Part shown: in pieces, positions 17,808 to 28,039 of the stretch
Layout: each line of letters begins with the position of its first letter
Position numbering within the stretch: position 1 is the stretch's first letter
Source of the DNA: an uncultured Pelagibacteraceae bacterium
GTDB taxonomy: Bacteria; Pseudomonadota; Alphaproteobacteria; Pelagibacterales; Pelagibacteraceae
Length of the DNA stretch: 64,000 nt
Direction of reading: 5' to 3'
NCBI GenBank assembly: GCA_902581795.1
Contig: CACHPL010000001.1
Span: forward strand, 465,218 to 529,217
Translations under genes and position numbers: made by a program
The notes under the pieces: model-generated
The model's database searches: none
What the model was told of the DNA's origin: nothing
The model's input: only the letters and a program-made list of their open reading frames with translations

Positions 17808-18938
17808 TTAAAATAGTCCTCTATTTGAAAAATTTAGACTTATATCTTTTAAAATTTTAAATTTATTTATATCTCTCAAAATTATATTCTTTATTGGCTC
17901 AATACTTTTGTTATATTTAAAAAAACTATTAATAAAATTGATTCCTAGACCAAAAAATAAATTTTCAGGCTTTCTTTTTTCTAAATATTTAGTCAGTACC
18001 AAAGAGTCTTTAAGCTGAATACCATTAATTAAATTTTTTTCTATTTCTTCTTTTAGACCCTTTATGTCTCTTAATATTAAGTTAAATCCTTGTCCAGCAA
18101 CAGGATGTACATTGTAAGAACCCTCTCCTAAAACCAAAAAATTATTTTTTATGCAATTTATATTAAATTTAAAAGAAATCGGAAAGAAATCTAAATTTTT
18201 AATTTTAATATTTTTTTTTGATTTTAATATGATTTTTATTTTTTTCATTATTTCAATATTAATATTTTTGAAATTATGATTCTTGTTCATACTCCAAACA
18301 AATGAACATTGATTTTTTCCTATTGGCAATATAGCAAGCGGGCCTTCTTTTAAGAAATATTGTCTAGAATTTGGTAGATTTAATTTATGTGAAAATATTG
18401 AGGTAAACGCAATTTCATTTATATCTTTATTAATAAATCTTGTACCAACTAAATTTTTTACTAGTTTTGATTTTTGTCCAGTACAGACAAGAATTAAGTC
18501 GTAGACAATTTTCTTTTTATTCAAAATAATTTGCGCTTTATTCTCATCAATATTTTTAATTTCATCTGTATAAATTTTGATTTTTTTTTCTCTAGTTAGC
18601 TTATTTTTTATAATTTTTTTTAATATTTCATTCTTAAAAATATACATGAGGTTCTCACCTTTTTTTTCAAAATTCATGAATTGTCGGTAATCAGAATCTA
18701 ATTCATAATATAGATCTATTCTTTTTGATGGCCAAAAATATTTAGAATTTTTCTCACCGATAAATTTTATAAGAAAATCATAGTTGTTTGCTGAAACAGC
18801 TGTTGTTCTAGAATCACTTATTTTTTTACGAATTTTTGGACCCACCAAATGAACATCTATATTTAAAGTACTGAATATTAATGCGGTAGTTAATCCAGTT
18901 AAACCGTCACCTACTATACAAATTTTTTGCTTCTTCAT
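17808..18938 (-). CDS. UbiH/UbiF/Coq6-family FAD-dependent hydroxylase
   Basis: A 376-residue flavoprotein monooxygenase of the ubiquinone biosynthesis type, expected to hydroxylate the quinone ring at the inner membrane. The N-terminal FAD site reads VGDGLTGLTTAL, an early segment has SDSRTTAVS (typical of UbiH-type enzymes), and the second FAD motif is LGEGSYNVHPVAGQGFNLILRD. In that motif the usual GDAAH is replaced by GEGSYNVH. Which ring carbon it hydroxylates is not decidable. The gene ends 6 bp before the BKACE start and is divergent from ftsK. It is extremely A+T rich. Confidence 0.85.
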   Translation of the reverse strand: MKKQKICIVGDGLTGLTTALIFSTLNIDVHLVGPKIRKKISDSRTTAVSANNYDFLIKFIGEKNSKYFWPSKRIDLYYELDSDYRQFMNFEKKGENLMYIFKNEILKKIIKNKLTREKKIKIYTDEIKNIDENKAQIILNKKKIVYDLILVCTGQKSKLVKNLVGTRFINKDINEIAFTSIFSHKLNLPNSRQYFLKEGPLAILPIGKNQCSFVWSMNKNHNFKNINIEIMKKIKIILKSKKNIKIKNLDFFPISFKFNINCIKNNFLVLGEGSYNVHPVAGQGFNLILRDIKGLKEEIEKNLINGIQLKDSLVLTKYLEKRKPENLFFGLGINFINSFFKYNKSIEPIKNIILRDINKFKILKDISLNFSNRGLF

Positions 18939-18999
18939 ATTTTTAAAAACTTTATCAATTTATAATAAATGGTACAAAGTAAACTAAGTGATTCGTAAA

Positions 19000-21078
19000 A
19001 TGAAACTAAATAGCAATATTTACAATAATATTATAGATTTTCTTAAGAAAAGATCCATTGAATTTCTTGGCCTTCTACTAATAACTATATTTGTTTTTTT
19101 CATTGTTTCTCTGGTTAATTACGCTCCTGATAAAGCTACAATTATTTTTAAATCAGATTCTTTAAACAACGATAATTTTATAAGTGTTTATGGAAATTTA
19201 ATAGCCGATTTTTTTCTACAAAGTTTTGGTTTAATATCATTCTTTTTAGCTGTTAGTATTTTTTCCTGGGGTATAAACTTAATAATAAAAAAAAAAATTA
19301 ATAATATAATAAATAAAATATTCTTTACTGTAGTTTATATTATTTCTGGTTGCTTGTTTATTTATATTACAAATAATAATTCGTTTTGGTTAATTGACAA
19401 TGGCAATTCAGGTTTTCTTGGGGAGGAAAGTTTTAATTTAATATATAGCTTCTTACCTTTATTAGAACATAGCATCTCTAAAACTATCTTGCTATTAATA
19501 GCTTTATTCTTTTTCATTTTAGCGTCTGATATAAATCTAAAAAAAATCTTTTTAATAGTTTATAATTTTTTAAAAAGATTATTTACAAAAAATAAAACTG
19601 AAGATGTTTTGAATAGTGAGCCTGAAGAGACTATTGGGTCTTCTGAAAACAAAAGTGAAATTAAACAACAATCCTTCTCTTTTAAAAGTTCGAATGAAAA
19701 GAACGTTAATCAATATAAAATGCCTTCGATTGATTTATTAGAAAAAAAACAAAATCAAATAACAAAATTAGCAGGTTCAAAAAATCCTAATGGCGATTTT
19801 ATAGAAAAAATTTTATTAGATTTTGGGATAAAAGGTAAAATAAAAAAAATTAACAATGGTCCTGTTGTAAGCTTGTATGAGTTCGAACCAGCTCCTGGAA
19901 TCAAAGTTTCCAAAATAGTAAATCTTGCCGATGACATAGCTAGAAATACAAGTTCAGTTTCAACAAGAGTATCTATAATTCCTGGAAAAAATACTGTAGG
20001 AATAGAAATACCTAATTCGAAAAGAGACTCGGTTGTTTTGTCTGAAATAATTAATTCAGATAATTTTTCTAAAAAAGAAATTGATTTGCCGATTGCACTA
20101 GGAAAAAGTATATCAGGAATTCCTATAGTTGCTGATCTTACGTCTATGCCTCATCTACTAATAGCAGGTACTACTGGCTCTGGAAAATCTGTTTGCATAA
20201 ATACAATAATAATGTCACTTCTTTTTAAACATAGTCCTGAAAATTGTAAATTTATTTTAATAGATCCTAAAATGCTTGAACTAACCTCATATGAAGGAAT
20301 ACCACATCTGTTAACTTCGGTAATTACAGATGCGAAAAAAGCTACTTCGGCATTAAGTTGGACAGTAAGAGAAATGGAAAATCGATACAAGTTGATGAGC
20401 TCAGAGGGAGTAAGAAATATTGACGGATATAACCAAAAACACAAACTAAAAATGCCTTACATAGTGGTTGTAGTGGATGAGATGGCAGATCTAATGCTTG
20501 TTTCAGGAAAAGAAGTAGAAAGCTACGTCCAAAAACTTTCTGCGATGGCAAGAGCAGCTGGTATTCATATTATCATGGCCACTCAAAGACCAAGTGTGGA
20601 TGTCATTACTGGAACAATTAAAGCAAATTTTCCAACTAGAATTTCATTTCAAGTAAGCTCAAAAATTGATAGCAAAACTATTTTGGGGGAACAAGGTGCT
20701 GAACAACTTTTAGGTAAGGGAGATATGTTATTTATGTCGGCTGCAAATAAGATATTCAGAATTCACGGACCTTATGTTTCAGAAAATGAAATTAAAAAAA
20801 TTGCGAGTTTTTTAAGATCTCAAGGAAGTCCGGATTATATTCAAGAAATTATTATGAATGAAGGTAATGAAACAGAAAATTTGTCGTCAACTGATGGAAA
20901 AGATGAGCTTTTCGAAATTGCACTAAAAATCATTAAAACTGAAAAGAAAGCATCAACAAGTTTTCTTCAAAGAAAACTTCAAATTGGATACAATAGGGCT
21001 GCCAGAATAATCGAGCAAATGGAAGATAAAGGTATCGTAAGTAAGGCCAACCATGTTGGAAAAAGAGAGGTTTTATAA
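19000..21078 (+). CDS. ftsK: DNA translocase FtsK
   Basis: Septal DNA pump that clears chromosome ends from the division site and activates XerCD recombination. The N-terminus has about four membrane helices (residues about 20-180), then a short charged linker. The RecA-like motor follows with Walker A AGTTGSGKSV and Walker B VVVVDEMADL, and it ends with the winged-helix gamma domain (SFLQRKLQIGYNRAARII). At about 690 residues it is compact but complete. I chose the ATG at 19000 (MKLNSN); an in-frame GTG at 18988 adds MIRK. A TATAAT at 18961-18966 may be the -10 element. It is followed 9 bp later by lolA. Confidence 0.95.
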   Translation: MKLNSNIYNNIIDFLKKRSIEFLGLLLITIFVFFIVSLVNYAPDKATIIFKSDSLNNDNFISVYGNLIADFFLQSFGLISFFLAVSIFSWGINLIIKKKINNIINKIFFTVVYIISGCLFIYITNNNSFWLIDNGNSGFLGEESFNLIYSFLPLLEHSISKTILLLIALFFFILASDINLKKIFLIVYNFLKRLFTKNKTEDVLNSEPEETIGSSENKSEIKQQSFSFKSSNEKNVNQYKMPSIDLLEKKQNQITKLAGSKNPNGDFIEKILLDFGIKGKIKKINNGPVVSLYEFEPAPGIKVSKIVNLADDIARNTSSVSTRVSIIPGKNTVGIEIPNSKRDSVVLSEIINSDNFSKKEIDLPIALGKSISGIPIVADLTSMPHLLIAGTTGSGKSVCINTIIMSLLFKHSPENCKFILIDPKMLELTSYEGIPHLLTSVITDAKKATSALSWTVREMENRYKLMSSEGVRNIDGYNQKHKLKMPYIVVVVDEMADLMLVSGKEVESYVQKLSAMARAAGIHIIMATQRPSVDVITGTIKANFPTRISFQVSSKIDSKTILGEQGAEQLLGKGDMLFMSAANKIFRIHGPYVSENEIKKIASFLRSQGSPDYIQEIIMNEGNETENLSSTDGKDELFEIALKIIKTEKKASTSFLQRKLQIGYNRAARIIEQMEDKGIVSKANHVGKREVL

Positions 21079-21087
21079 TTTCATCAA

Positions 21088-21648
21088 ATGAAGAAATTAT
21101 CTTTATTTGTTTTCCTAATTTTAATATTTATTCAAGATAATCTAGCAGCGAACATTAAATTAAAAATAATCGAAAATATAAATAAGATAGATACTCTTAA
21201 ATTTAATTTTTCACAGTTTTCATTCAACATAGAGGAGAAGGGAACTTGCTATTTAAAAAGACCGTATTTCTTAAAGTGTTTATATGAGGATAAGAAACAA
21301 AAACAATTAATAATAAATAAGAGGTCATTGGTTATTTATCACGAAAGATATAAAAAAATATATTACTATCCATTATCAAGATCTTATTTTCTTGAAATTT
21401 TAGATAAAAATAAATTCTCTAAAATAATTATGGATGGTAATCTAAGTTCTAACGAGGGCATTATTCAAATTAAATTTTTTACAAAAAAAAAGGGGAATAT
21501 TATTTTTTATTTTGATGGAGACAAATTTGATTTAATTGGGTGGGTAATTAACGATATAAATAATAATAGTACAAATTTTAAAATTTTAAATCTTAATAAA
21601 AATATTAAAATAGAAAAAAAAATTTTTGATATTCCAGCAATTAATTAG
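21088..21648 (+). CDS. lolA: Outer-membrane lipoprotein carrier protein LolA
   Basis: Periplasmic chaperone that carries lipoproteins from LolCDE to the outer membrane. The 186-residue product has a signal peptide (MKKLSLFVFLILIFIQDNLA) and the LolA pattern of alternating beta strands: FNFSQFS, GTCYLKRPYFLKCLYE, SLVIYHERYKKIYYYPLS. Similarity is by pattern and position; the ftsK-lolA pairing is the normal alphaproteobacterial order, which strengthens the call. It overlaps the convergent HIT gene by 8 bp. Confidence 0.85.
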   Translation: MKKLSLFVFLILIFIQDNLAANIKLKIIENINKIDTLKFNFSQFSFNIEEKGTCYLKRPYFLKCLYEDKKQKQLIINKRSLVIYHERYKKIYYYPLSRSYFLEILDKNKFSKIIMDGNLSSNEGIIQIKFFTKKKGNIIFYFDGDKFDLIGWVINDINNNSTNFKILNLNKNIKIEKKIFDIPAIN

Positions 21649-22006
21649 ATACCATCTTGCCAATTTTTTCACCTCCAAAAATATGAAAATGAAGATGCGG
21701 TACCTCTTGACCACCATTTGTAGATATATTACTTAAAGCTCTATATCCGCCTTCAACATTGGAAATTTTTAAAATTTTAGCTACATGAGTTATTCCCTTG
21801 AAAAACTCTAAAATTTCTTTCTCTTTAGCGTTTTTAAGAAAATGATCTAAATCTACATATTCACCCTTTGGAATTACTAAAGCATGTATTTTTTTTTGTG
21901 GATTAATATCGTGAAAGGACAAAATAAAATCATTTTCGTATATTTTCTTGCAGGGTATCTCTCCTCTTAAAATTTTAGCAAATATATTATTTTTATCATA
22001 ATTCAT
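21641..22006 (-). CDS. HIT family purine nucleoside phosphoramidase-like protein
   Basis: A 121-residue HINT-type protein with the histidine triad PHLHFHIFGGE near the C-terminus and the N-terminal NNIFAKILRGEIPCKKIYE typical of the family. It hydrolyses nucleoside phosphoramidates in other bacteria. Its start overlaps the hisE stop by 4 bp, so it is the last gene of the his operon, a frequent alphaproteobacterial arrangement. Confidence 0.95.
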   Translation of the reverse strand: MNYDKNNIFAKILRGEIPCKKIYENDFILSFHDINPQKKIHALVIPKGEYVDLDHFLKNAKEKEILEFFKGITHVAKILKISNVEGGYRALSNISTNGGQEVPHLHFHIFGGEKIGKMVSN

Positions 22007-22275
22007 TTCTGCCTCTTCTTGAGTTCATCCATTACATTTTCAATTTTTATATTGTTTGCTTCGAGATAAACCATCAGATGATATATTACGTCTGCAGCTT
22101 CATGGATTTTATTTGAATTTTGCTCAACTGAATTAATTAATTCGCTTATTTCTTCCCTTACTTTAGAAACACTTAGGTTTTTATCATTTAAAAGCTTATT
22201 GGTATATGACTTATCGGGAGAGGAATTTTTTCTTTCCCTTATTGTTTTAATTAACTCTTCTAGATTTTCAAACAT
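22003..22275 (-). CDS. hisE: Phosphoribosyl-ATP pyrophosphatase
   Basis: Second step of histidine biosynthesis: hydrolyses phosphoribosyl-ATP to phosphoribosyl-AMP. The 90-residue all-alpha product has the MazG-like metal-binding pattern, with REEISELI, HEAADVIYHLMVYLE and an N-terminal SYTNKLL. It is a stand-alone HisE rather than a HisIE fusion; hisI is not in this window. It lies 1 bp after hisF and overlaps the HIT gene by 4 bp. Confidence 0.95.
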   Translation of the reverse strand: MFENLEELIKTIRERKNSSPDKSYTNKLLNDKNLSVSKVREEISELINSVEQNSNKIHEAADVIYHLMVYLEANNIKIENVMDELKKRQK

Positions 22276-22276
22276 T

Positions 22277-23035
22277 TTATAATCTTACCGGAACATTCTT
22301 TGATTTTAAATATTCTTTTGTCTGTTTTATAGTAAATTCACCGTAATGGAATATGGATGCAGCTAACACCGCACTAGCACCACCTTTAATAATTCCATCA
22401 TAAAGATGATCTAAATTCCCTACACCACCTGATGCAATAACGGGAATATTAACTGATTTTGTAATTTCTTGGAGAAGTTCCAAATCGTAACCAGATTTTG
22501 TTCCATCTTTATCCATTGAGGTAAGTAAAATTTCTCCTGCTCCACTTGTCTCAATTTGTTTAGCAAATTTAATGGCGTCAATACCTGTTTTGTTTCTTCC
22601 ACCATGAGTAAAAACTTCCCATTTATTATCTGAAATCATTTTTGCGTCTATAGCAACAACAATACATTGGGAACCAAATTTTTTAGAAGCTTCTTGAACA
22701 AAATTAACATTTTTAACAGCGGCTGTATTTATAGAAACTTTATCTGCTCCAGCTAATAATAAATCTGTAATATTTTGAATAGTTCTAACACCCCCGCCAA
22801 CGGTTAAAGGAACAAAACATTCTTTTGCAGTTTTTCTTACAATATCAATAATAATATCTCTATTTTCATTTGATGCTGTGATATCTAAAAAACAAATCTC
22901 ATCTGCGCCTCCATCGCTATAAATCTTAGCTTGCTCAACTGGATCTCCAGCATCTTTTAATTCTACAAAATTAATGCCCTTAACAACTCTTCCATTTTTA
23001 ACGTCAAGGCAAGGTATAATTCTATTTTTAAGCAT
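22277..23035 (-). CDS. hisF: Imidazole glycerol phosphate synthase subunit HisF
   Basis: The cyclase subunit that makes imidazole glycerol phosphate and AICAR with HisH. It shows [20 protein letters not shown] with the catalytic Asp, the phosphate loop TVGGGVRT, and near the end IASGGVGN. I use the ATG at 23035; the longer frame would start at a TTG one codon earlier. It overlaps the hisA stop by 8 bp. Length (252) is normal. Confidence 0.97.
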   Translation of the reverse strand: MLKNRIIPCLDVKNGRVVKGINFVELKDAGDPVEQAKIYSDGGADEICFLDITASNENRDIIIDIVRKTAKECFVPLTVGGGVRTIQNITDLLLAGADKVSINTAAVKNVNFVQEASKKFGSQCIVVAIDAKMISDNKWEVFTHGGRNKTGIDAIKFAKQIETSGAGEILLTSMDKDGTKSGYDLELLQEITKSVNIPVIASGGVGNLDHLYDGIIKGGASAVLAASIFHYGEFTIKQTKEYLKSKNVPVRL

Positions 23036-23753
23036 CAATCTCCTTAGCTAACTCATCAAGTTTAATATCACCATCATAAATAGCTTTACCAACAATTATA
23101 CCTTCAATTTTTTTATTATTTAATTCTCTAGCTTTCTTAATATCATTTATTGATGCAACACCTCCTGAAATAACTACAGGACAATTAGAAATTTCGGCAA
23201 TTTTAACTGTTTCTTCATAGTTAGGACCGGTTTTAGTTCCATCTCTATTAATATCTGTGTAAATAATTCTGCTAATACCAAAGTCATTAACGTCTTTTAG
23301 AAAATCTATAGTTTTAATATTTAGATTTTCTTTCCAACCAGATACAGAAAGATTTCCATCCTTTGCGTCTAATCCTAAGGCAATTTTATTTTTAAACTTT
23401 TCACATGCTTCTTTTAAAAAATCTTTATTTTTTATTGCACCACTACCTAAAATCACCTTTTCTACTCCCGTGTCGACATATTTTTTGATGCTTTCTATGT
23501 TTCTCACGCCACCACCTATCTCAATTTTGAAATTATACTTACTTACTATTTCCTTAATAGTATCTAGATTCACTGTTTTTCCTGTTAAAGCACCATCAAG
23601 ATCAATAATGTGTAAGTTTCTAAACCCATGATCTTTATATTTTGCTGCTTGGTCAGCTGGTGAGGCTTTGTACTCAGTTTTTTTCTCAAAGTCTCCTTTG
23701 ATTAACCTCACACATTTTTTATCTTTAATATCTATCGCTGGAAATATTTTCAT
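23028..23753 (-). CDS. hisA: Phosphoribosylformimino-AICAR isomerase HisA
   Basis: Fourth step of histidine biosynthesis, an Amadori isomerisation on a TIM barrel. The 241-residue protein begins [21 protein letters not shown] with the catalytic Asp, has [18 protein letters not shown] and YTDINRDGT (second catalytic Asp), and closes with VVISGGVAS and IVGKAIYDG. It overlaps hisH by 1 bp and hisF by 8 bp, showing translational coupling. Confidence 0.97.
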   Translation of the reverse strand: MKIFPAIDIKDKKCVRLIKGDFEKKTEYKASPADQAAKYKDHGFRNLHIIDLDGALTGKTVNLDTIKEIVSKYNFKIEIGGGVRNIESIKKYVDTGVEKVILGSGAIKNKDFLKEACEKFKNKIALGLDAKDGNLSVSGWKENLNIKTIDFLKDVNDFGISRIIYTDINRDGTKTGPNYEETVKIAEISNCPVVISGGVASINDIKKARELNNKKIEGIIVGKAIYDGDIKLDELAKEIDA

Positions 23754-24379
23754 TATAATTTCAAAAAGTTATCAATTATTTTCAGTCCAGTTTTGTCACT
23801 CTTCTCCGGGTGAAATTGTGTTCCAAATAAATTTTCTTTCTCGACAGCGCATACGATTTTTGACGAATAGTCTGTTGAAGCTGAAATGACTGATTTATCT
23901 TCAGGAACAAACTCGTAACTGTGCACAAAATACATATGAGATTTATTTTTTATGTCTTTAAATATTTTGCTTTCTTTTTGAATTTCTATTTCATTCCAGC
24001 CGATGTGTGGGAGTTTAAATTTTCCATTTTGATTATCAATTTTAGAAACTTTTCCTGAAATCCAACCTAATCCTTTTGTTTCCGCTTCCTCATATCCTAC
24101 ATCAGCAAACATCTGTAAGCCCACACAAATTCCTAACAAAGGTTTCTTATTAGTGATTGCAAATTCTTCAAGGGCATCGGCTAGTCCATTAATATTGTTT
24201 AGAGAGTCGACGCAGCTTTTAAACGAGCCCTGACCAGGTAGAACAATCTTGTCGCTGGATTTAATTTTCTTTATATCTGAAGTTACCTCTAGATTTACTT
24301 TTCCTTTAGCAACCTCTGTGAAAGAGCTTATGACTGAGCTTATATTGCCCGATTGGTAGTCAACGATTATGACCTTCAT
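23753..24379 (-). CDS. hisH: Imidazole glycerol phosphate synthase subunit HisH
   Basis: Glutamine amidotransferase that feeds ammonia to HisF. The class I triad is visible: the nucleophile in LLGICVGLQMF, and His and Glu in GTQFHPEKS. The oxyanion segment VLPGQGSFKSC is typical. The ATG at 24379 gives MKVIIVDYQSGN; the codon before it is a TTG. It lies 5 bp after hisB. Length is about 208 residues, normal. Confidence 0.97.
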   Translation of the reverse strand: MKVIIVDYQSGNISSVISSFTEVAKGKVNLEVTSDIKKIKSSDKIVLPGQGSFKSCVDSLNNINGLADALEEFAITNKKPLLGICVGLQMFADVGYEEAETKGLGWISGKVSKIDNQNGKFKLPHIGWNEIEIQKESKIFKDIKNKSHMYFVHSYEFVPEDKSVISASTDYSSKIVCAVEKENLFGTQFHPEKSDKTGLKIIDNFLKL

Positions 24380-24384
24380 CAATT

Positions 24385-24975
24385 CTAAATAGAACCCTTT
24401 GTAGATGGTATTGAATTTTTAATTCTTTTATCAATTTCCAATGCCTCCTTAAGAGATCTTGCAAGGGCTTTAAAACAAGATTCAATTTTGTGGTGGCTAT
24501 TGTCGCCGTAAATATTTTCTACATGTAATGTAATCCCAGCAGATTGTGAAAAGGCTTGAAACCATTCTTTAAAAAGCTCTGTGTCCATTTCACCAAGCTT
24601 CTCTACTTTTAAATCTACATTCCAAATTAAATATGGTCTATTTGAGATATCCAAAGAAATACGTGTAAGCGTTTCATCCATCGGAATATAAGTTGTGGCG
24701 TACCTTTTTATTCCTTTCCTGTTTCCAGCAGCTTTTTTAATTGCCTCTCCTAACGCAATACCGGTATCTTCTGTTGTATGATGTAAATCTATATGAGTAT
24801 CTCCTTTTGCAGAAATCTTCATATCTATCAATGAGTGTTTGGAGAGTTGCTCCAGCATATGATCAAGAAAACCTATTTTGGTCTTAACTTGATATTTGCC
24901 CTTGCCATCTAAGTTTACATCAACAGAAATATTGGTCTCTTTCGTTTTTCTTAAAATCTTAGCTTTTCTGGTCAT
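24385..24975 (-). CDS. hisB: Imidazoleglycerol-phosphate dehydratase HisB
   Basis: Sixth step of histidine biosynthesis. The 196-residue protein carries the two manganese-binding repeats HLDHHTTED-like (here [18 protein letters not shown]) and [19 protein letters not shown], plus [10 protein letters not shown]. It is monofunctional, without the phosphatase domain found in enterobacterial HisB. It is the first gene of the hisB-H-A-F-E-HIT run, and the promoter should lie in 24976-25077, shared divergently with hslV. Confidence 0.97.
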   Translation of the reverse strand: MTRKAKILRKTKETNISVDVNLDGKGKYQVKTKIGFLDHMLEQLSKHSLIDMKISAKGDTHIDLHHTTEDTGIALGEAIKKAAGNRKGIKRYATTYIPMDETLTRISLDISNRPYLIWNVDLKVEKLGEMDTELFKEWFQAFSQSAGITLHVENIYGDNSHHKIESCFKALARSLKEALEIDKRIKNSIPSTKGSI

Positions 24976-25041
24976 AAATTTTGAATTACATTTAAAGATA
25001 TATAGTTAATTTTGTCATTTATCAATAAATGAGCACAGGGT

Positions 25042-25070
25042 CTTGAAGATTCAAATTAAATCTCCACATA
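25042..25070 (+). promoter_or_regulatory. Possible heat-shock (sigma-32/RpoH) promoter of hslVU
   Basis: CTTGAA (25042-25047) is separated by 16 bp from CCACATA (25064-25070). These match the CTTGAA and CCCCATNT elements of sigma-32 promoters reasonably well, and hslVU is a classic member of that regulon. The start point would fall about 25077, at the hslV ATG (25078), giving a leaderless message. Moderate support only. Confidence 0.45.
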
Positions 25071-25077
25071 GGTAAAT

Positions 25078-25617
25078 ATGAATACAAACCAAAATTGGCA
25101 TGGAACAACAATTGTTCTTATTAGAAAGGGAAATCAAACTATTGTTGCTGGTGACGGACAAGTCAGCCTAGGAAATACTGTATTAAAAAGTAAGGCAAAA
25201 AAAGTTAGAAAGATTGAGAAAAGAAATGTGATTGCAGGGTTCGCTGGGTCGACTGCTGATGCATTGACACTTTTTGAAAGATTAGAAGCCAAATTGGAAA
25301 AACATGCGGGAAATTTAACTAGAGCTGCTGTAGAGTTGGCTAAAGATTGGCGAACCGATAAATACTTGAGAAGATTAGAGGCCTTAATGGCAGTTGCGGA
25401 TAAAGAAAAGAGTTTTATTATTTCTGGAACCGGAGATGTTCTTGAACCTGAAGATGGAATTATTGGAATTGGATCAGGAGGAAATTATGCACTAGCTGCA
25501 GCAAAAGTTTTAATAAATACAGATATGAATGCTGAAGAAATTGCAAAAAAATCTTTGAAGGTTGCATCAGAAATTTGTGTTTTCACAAACAACAATATCA
25601 CTATGGAGAAAGTTTAA
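25078..25617 (+). CDS. hslV: ATP-dependent protease proteolytic subunit HslV
   Basis: Threonine protease core of the HslUV (ClpYQ) complex. The 179-residue product has a short N-terminal extension before the catalytic Thr in [12 protein letters not shown], then [15 protein letters not shown] and [24 protein letters not shown], all diagnostic. The pro-segment is removed to expose the Thr, as in other alphaproteobacterial HslV proteins. hslU follows after 3 bp. Confidence 0.97.
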   Translation: MNTNQNWHGTTIVLIRKGNQTIVAGDGQVSLGNTVLKSKAKKVRKIEKRNVIAGFAGSTADALTLFERLEAKLEKHAGNLTRAAVELAKDWRTDKYLRRLEALMAVADKEKSFIISGTGDVLEPEDGIIGIGSGGNYALAAAKVLINTDMNAEEIAKKSLKVASEICVFTNNNITMEKV

Positions 25618-25620
25618 TTT

Positions 25621-26991
25621 ATGGTTCAAAATGTTTCTAATCTTAAAGTAGTTAAAGATAGCTCTAAAAAGAGCTCATCCAAAGTAAGCGCCTTATCACC
25701 AAGAGAGATAGTTTCTGAATTAGACAGATATGTTATAGGTCAAAAACAAGCAAAGAGAGCGGTTGCTGTAGCATTGAGAAATAGATGGAGAAGACAAGCT
25801 CTTACGGATGAAATGAAAGATGAGGTTTTGCCTAAAAATATATTAATGATTGGACCAACTGGAGTTGGAAAAACAGAAATTTCACGTAGATTATCAAAAC
25901 TTGCTCAAGCGCCTTTTATTAAAGTAGAGGCTACTAGATTTACTGAAGTTGGTTACGTCGGAAGAGATGTGGAGCAAATAATCAGAGATCTTATCGAAAT
26001 TGCTATAGCAATGGAAAGAGAGAAGAAAAGGAAAGAAGTAAATGCAAAAGCTCAATTAGCTGCTGAGGAAAAAGTTCTTGATGCGCTTGTTGGGAAAAAA
26101 GCAAGTTTAGCAACTAGAGAAAGTTTTAGGAAACGACTACGTTCAGGTGATTTAGACAAAAATGAGATAGAAATTGAGGTCAATGAACCAAGTGGTGGCA
26201 TGCCTAGTTTTGAAATACCTGGAATGCCAGGTGCCAATGTTGGAATGATCAATATAGGTGAAATGCTAGGTAAGTCGGTTGGACCAAAAGACAAAAAAAA
26301 GAAAATGTCTGTAAAAGAATCACATGATATCTTAGTTGCCCAAGAATCAGACAAAATGATAGAACAAGATAAGATTATTAAAGAGGCTAAAGACTCTACA
26401 GAAAATAACGGAATAGTGTTTTTAGACGAAATTGACAAAGTTTCAGCGAGAGGTGATAGAGTTGGCGGGGATGTTTCCAGAGAAGGTGTTCAAAGAGATT
26501 TGTTGCCTCTTATTGAAGGAACCACTGTTAACACAAAATATGGTCCGGTAAAAACTGATCATATTTTATTTATAGCATCGGGTGCATTTCAATTAGCAAA
26601 ACCCTCTGACTTGCTTCCTGAATTACAAGGTCGTTTGCCAATTCGTGTTGAGTTAAGTGCTTTGACTGAAAATGATTTTAAAAGAATTTTAAAAGAGACA
26701 GATAATAGTTTAATTAAACAATATAAAGCTTTACTTAGAACTGAAGGTGTTGAACTAGATTTCCAAGAAGGTGGCATCGACATGCTAGCCAAACTTTCAA
26801 CCGAGGTTAATTCAACTGTTGAAAATATTGGAGCAAGAAGACTCCATACGATTATTGAAAAAGTTTTAGATGAAATAAGTTTTACAGCATCAGATAAAGC
26901 GGGTCAAAAAATTACAATTGATAAAGAATATGTTAAAAATAATTTAGGTGATCTAGTTAAAGATACCGATCTATCAAAATTTATTCTTTAA
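25621..26991 (+). CDS. hslU: ATP-dependent protease ATPase subunit HslU
   Basis: AAA+ unfoldase that feeds HslV. Walker [10 protein letters not shown] (residues about 78-85) and Walker [11 protein letters not shown] are intact, with the pore region [16 protein letters not shown] and sensor region [14 protein letters not shown]. It has about 25 extra N-terminal residues rich in Ser and Lys before the usual [16 protein letters not shown] start. It ends in KFIL, close to the conserved C-terminal tail that inserts into HslV. The 3' end overlaps the convergent smr gene by 18 bp. Confidence 0.97.
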   Translation: MVQNVSNLKVVKDSSKKSSSKVSALSPREIVSELDRYVIGQKQAKRAVAVALRNRWRRQALTDEMKDEVLPKNILMIGPTGVGKTEISRRLSKLAQAPFIKVEATRFTEVGYVGRDVEQIIRDLIEIAIAMEREKKRKEVNAKAQLAAEEKVLDALVGKKASLATRESFRKRLRSGDLDKNEIEIEVNEPSGGMPSFEIPGMPGANVGMINIGEMLGKSVGPKDKKKKMSVKESHDILVAQESDKMIEQDKIIKEAKDSTENNGIVFLDEIDKVSARGDRVGGDVSREGVQRDLLPLIEGTTVNTKYGPVKTDHILFIASGAFQLAKPSDLLPELQGRLPIRVELSALTENDFKRILKETDNSLIKQYKALLRTEGVELDFQEGGIDMLAKLSTEVNSTVENIGARRLHTIIEKVLDEISFTASDKAGQKITIDKEYVKNNLGDLVKDTDLSKFIL

Positions 26992-27393
26992 TTTTACCAC
27001 TATCGCACCTTCTCCACCCTCACTTCTTCCAGCCTGCGTGACTTTAGATATTTTTGAATTTAAATCAGCATTGTTTTTAATGAAGTATGGAATAGATTTT
27101 TTTAAAATTTTATTTTCTTTTGAATAATAAGTATCATCTTGATTTTTTGAGTGACTTCCTTTTCCAGTTATAATCAAGATTTCATTAATTTTTTTTTGGT
27201 GACATTGATTGATAATTTCGTATACTTTATTATTAGCGTCATCAATTGTAAGCCCGTGAAGGTCAAATCTATATCTTTCAAAATTTTTTTTGTTATTATT
27301 TGTTATTTCTTTATCAAATAATTTTGTTTTATCAGATAAGAATCTTTTCCACTCTTTTAAATCTAGATGAGGAATTTTTTCTTTTTTTCTCAA
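26974..27393 (-). CDS. Smr-domain protein
   Basis: A 139-residue protein with a C-terminal small MutS-related (Smr) domain: [30 protein letters not shown] and, near the end, the conserved [11 protein letters not shown]. The N-terminal 40 residues ([16 protein letters not shown]) match the short region in the alphaproteobacterial SmrA-like proteins. Smr domains are nucleases in DNA or RNA quality control. It overlaps the tim44 stop by 4 bp and the hslU end by 18 bp. Confidence 0.9.
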   Translation of the reverse strand: MRKKEKIPHLDLKEWKRFLSDKTKLFDKEITNNNKKNFERYRFDLHGLTIDDANNKVYEIINQCHQKKINEILIITGKGSHSKNQDDTYYSKENKILKKSIPYFIKNNADLNSKISKVTQAGRSEGGEGAIVVKLKNKF

Positions 27394-27995
27394 TTATTTT
27401 TAATTTCTGCAAGATACCAATTTGGGTTTGAAGCTGAAATTTTACGAGTAAATTTCCAGTGATCAATAACTGTTTTTATTTTATTTGGATCACCGTCTAT
27501 TATTTTATTATCTTTATCTTTTTTAACAGAAATAATTTCACTCACAAATTTTACTGTAAAAAAAAGTGCTTCAGTTGTTTTATCAAATTTTTCAATTACA
27601 GATGATTTGATACCAATAAAAGTCATTTCTGATTTAATATTTTTTGCATCTCTTTCTTCTATCGCTGAATTAAAATTATTAACCATTTCTTTTGTTAGCA
27701 AAGGTTTCAGTTCTTTTTTATCACCTTTTGCAAAAGCATTTATTATTGTCTCGTAGGCTATCTCAGCTCCTTTTAAGAAATGCTTTTTTTGCTCAGAATT
27801 AAATTCGGTTTGATTTTTGTTTGATTGTGATTTTAATTCTTCTTGAAATTTTCCAAATTTTTTATCAGCAAAACTTGAATATACTTTATTCTCATGCCCT
27901 GTTCTTCTTCCAAGAATACTTCTAAGCCTTAAAATTATGAACCCCGCGATCATAGCGAGCAGAATTATATCTAGATAACCTAAATTGTTACTCAT
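27390..27995 (-). CDS. Tim44-like domain protein
   Basis: A membrane-anchored alphaproteobacterial Tim44-domain protein. One N-terminal helix (LDIILLAMIAGFIILRL) is followed by RSILGRRTGHE, a motif highly characteristic of the group. A linker leads to a C-terminal Tim44-like domain ending [11 protein letters not shown] chose the ATG at 27995 (MSNNLGYLDI); an earlier ATG at 28013 adds six residues. It is probably involved in inner membrane protein handling. It pairs with smr and is divergent from fxsA, a layout common near secB in this class. Confidence 0.87.
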   Translation of the reverse strand: MSNNLGYLDIILLAMIAGFIILRLRSILGRRTGHENKVYSSFADKKFGKFQEELKSQSNKNQTEFNSEQKKHFLKGAEIAYETIINAFAKGDKKELKPLLTKEMVNNFNSAIEERDAKNIKSEMTFIGIKSSVIEKFDKTTEALFFTVKFVSEIISVKKDKDNKIIDGDPNKIKTVIDHWKFTRKISASNPNWYLAEIKNN

Positions 27996-28039
27996 AATTT
28001 GATAAATATACATTATTAATATAATTTACAAAGCGACAA

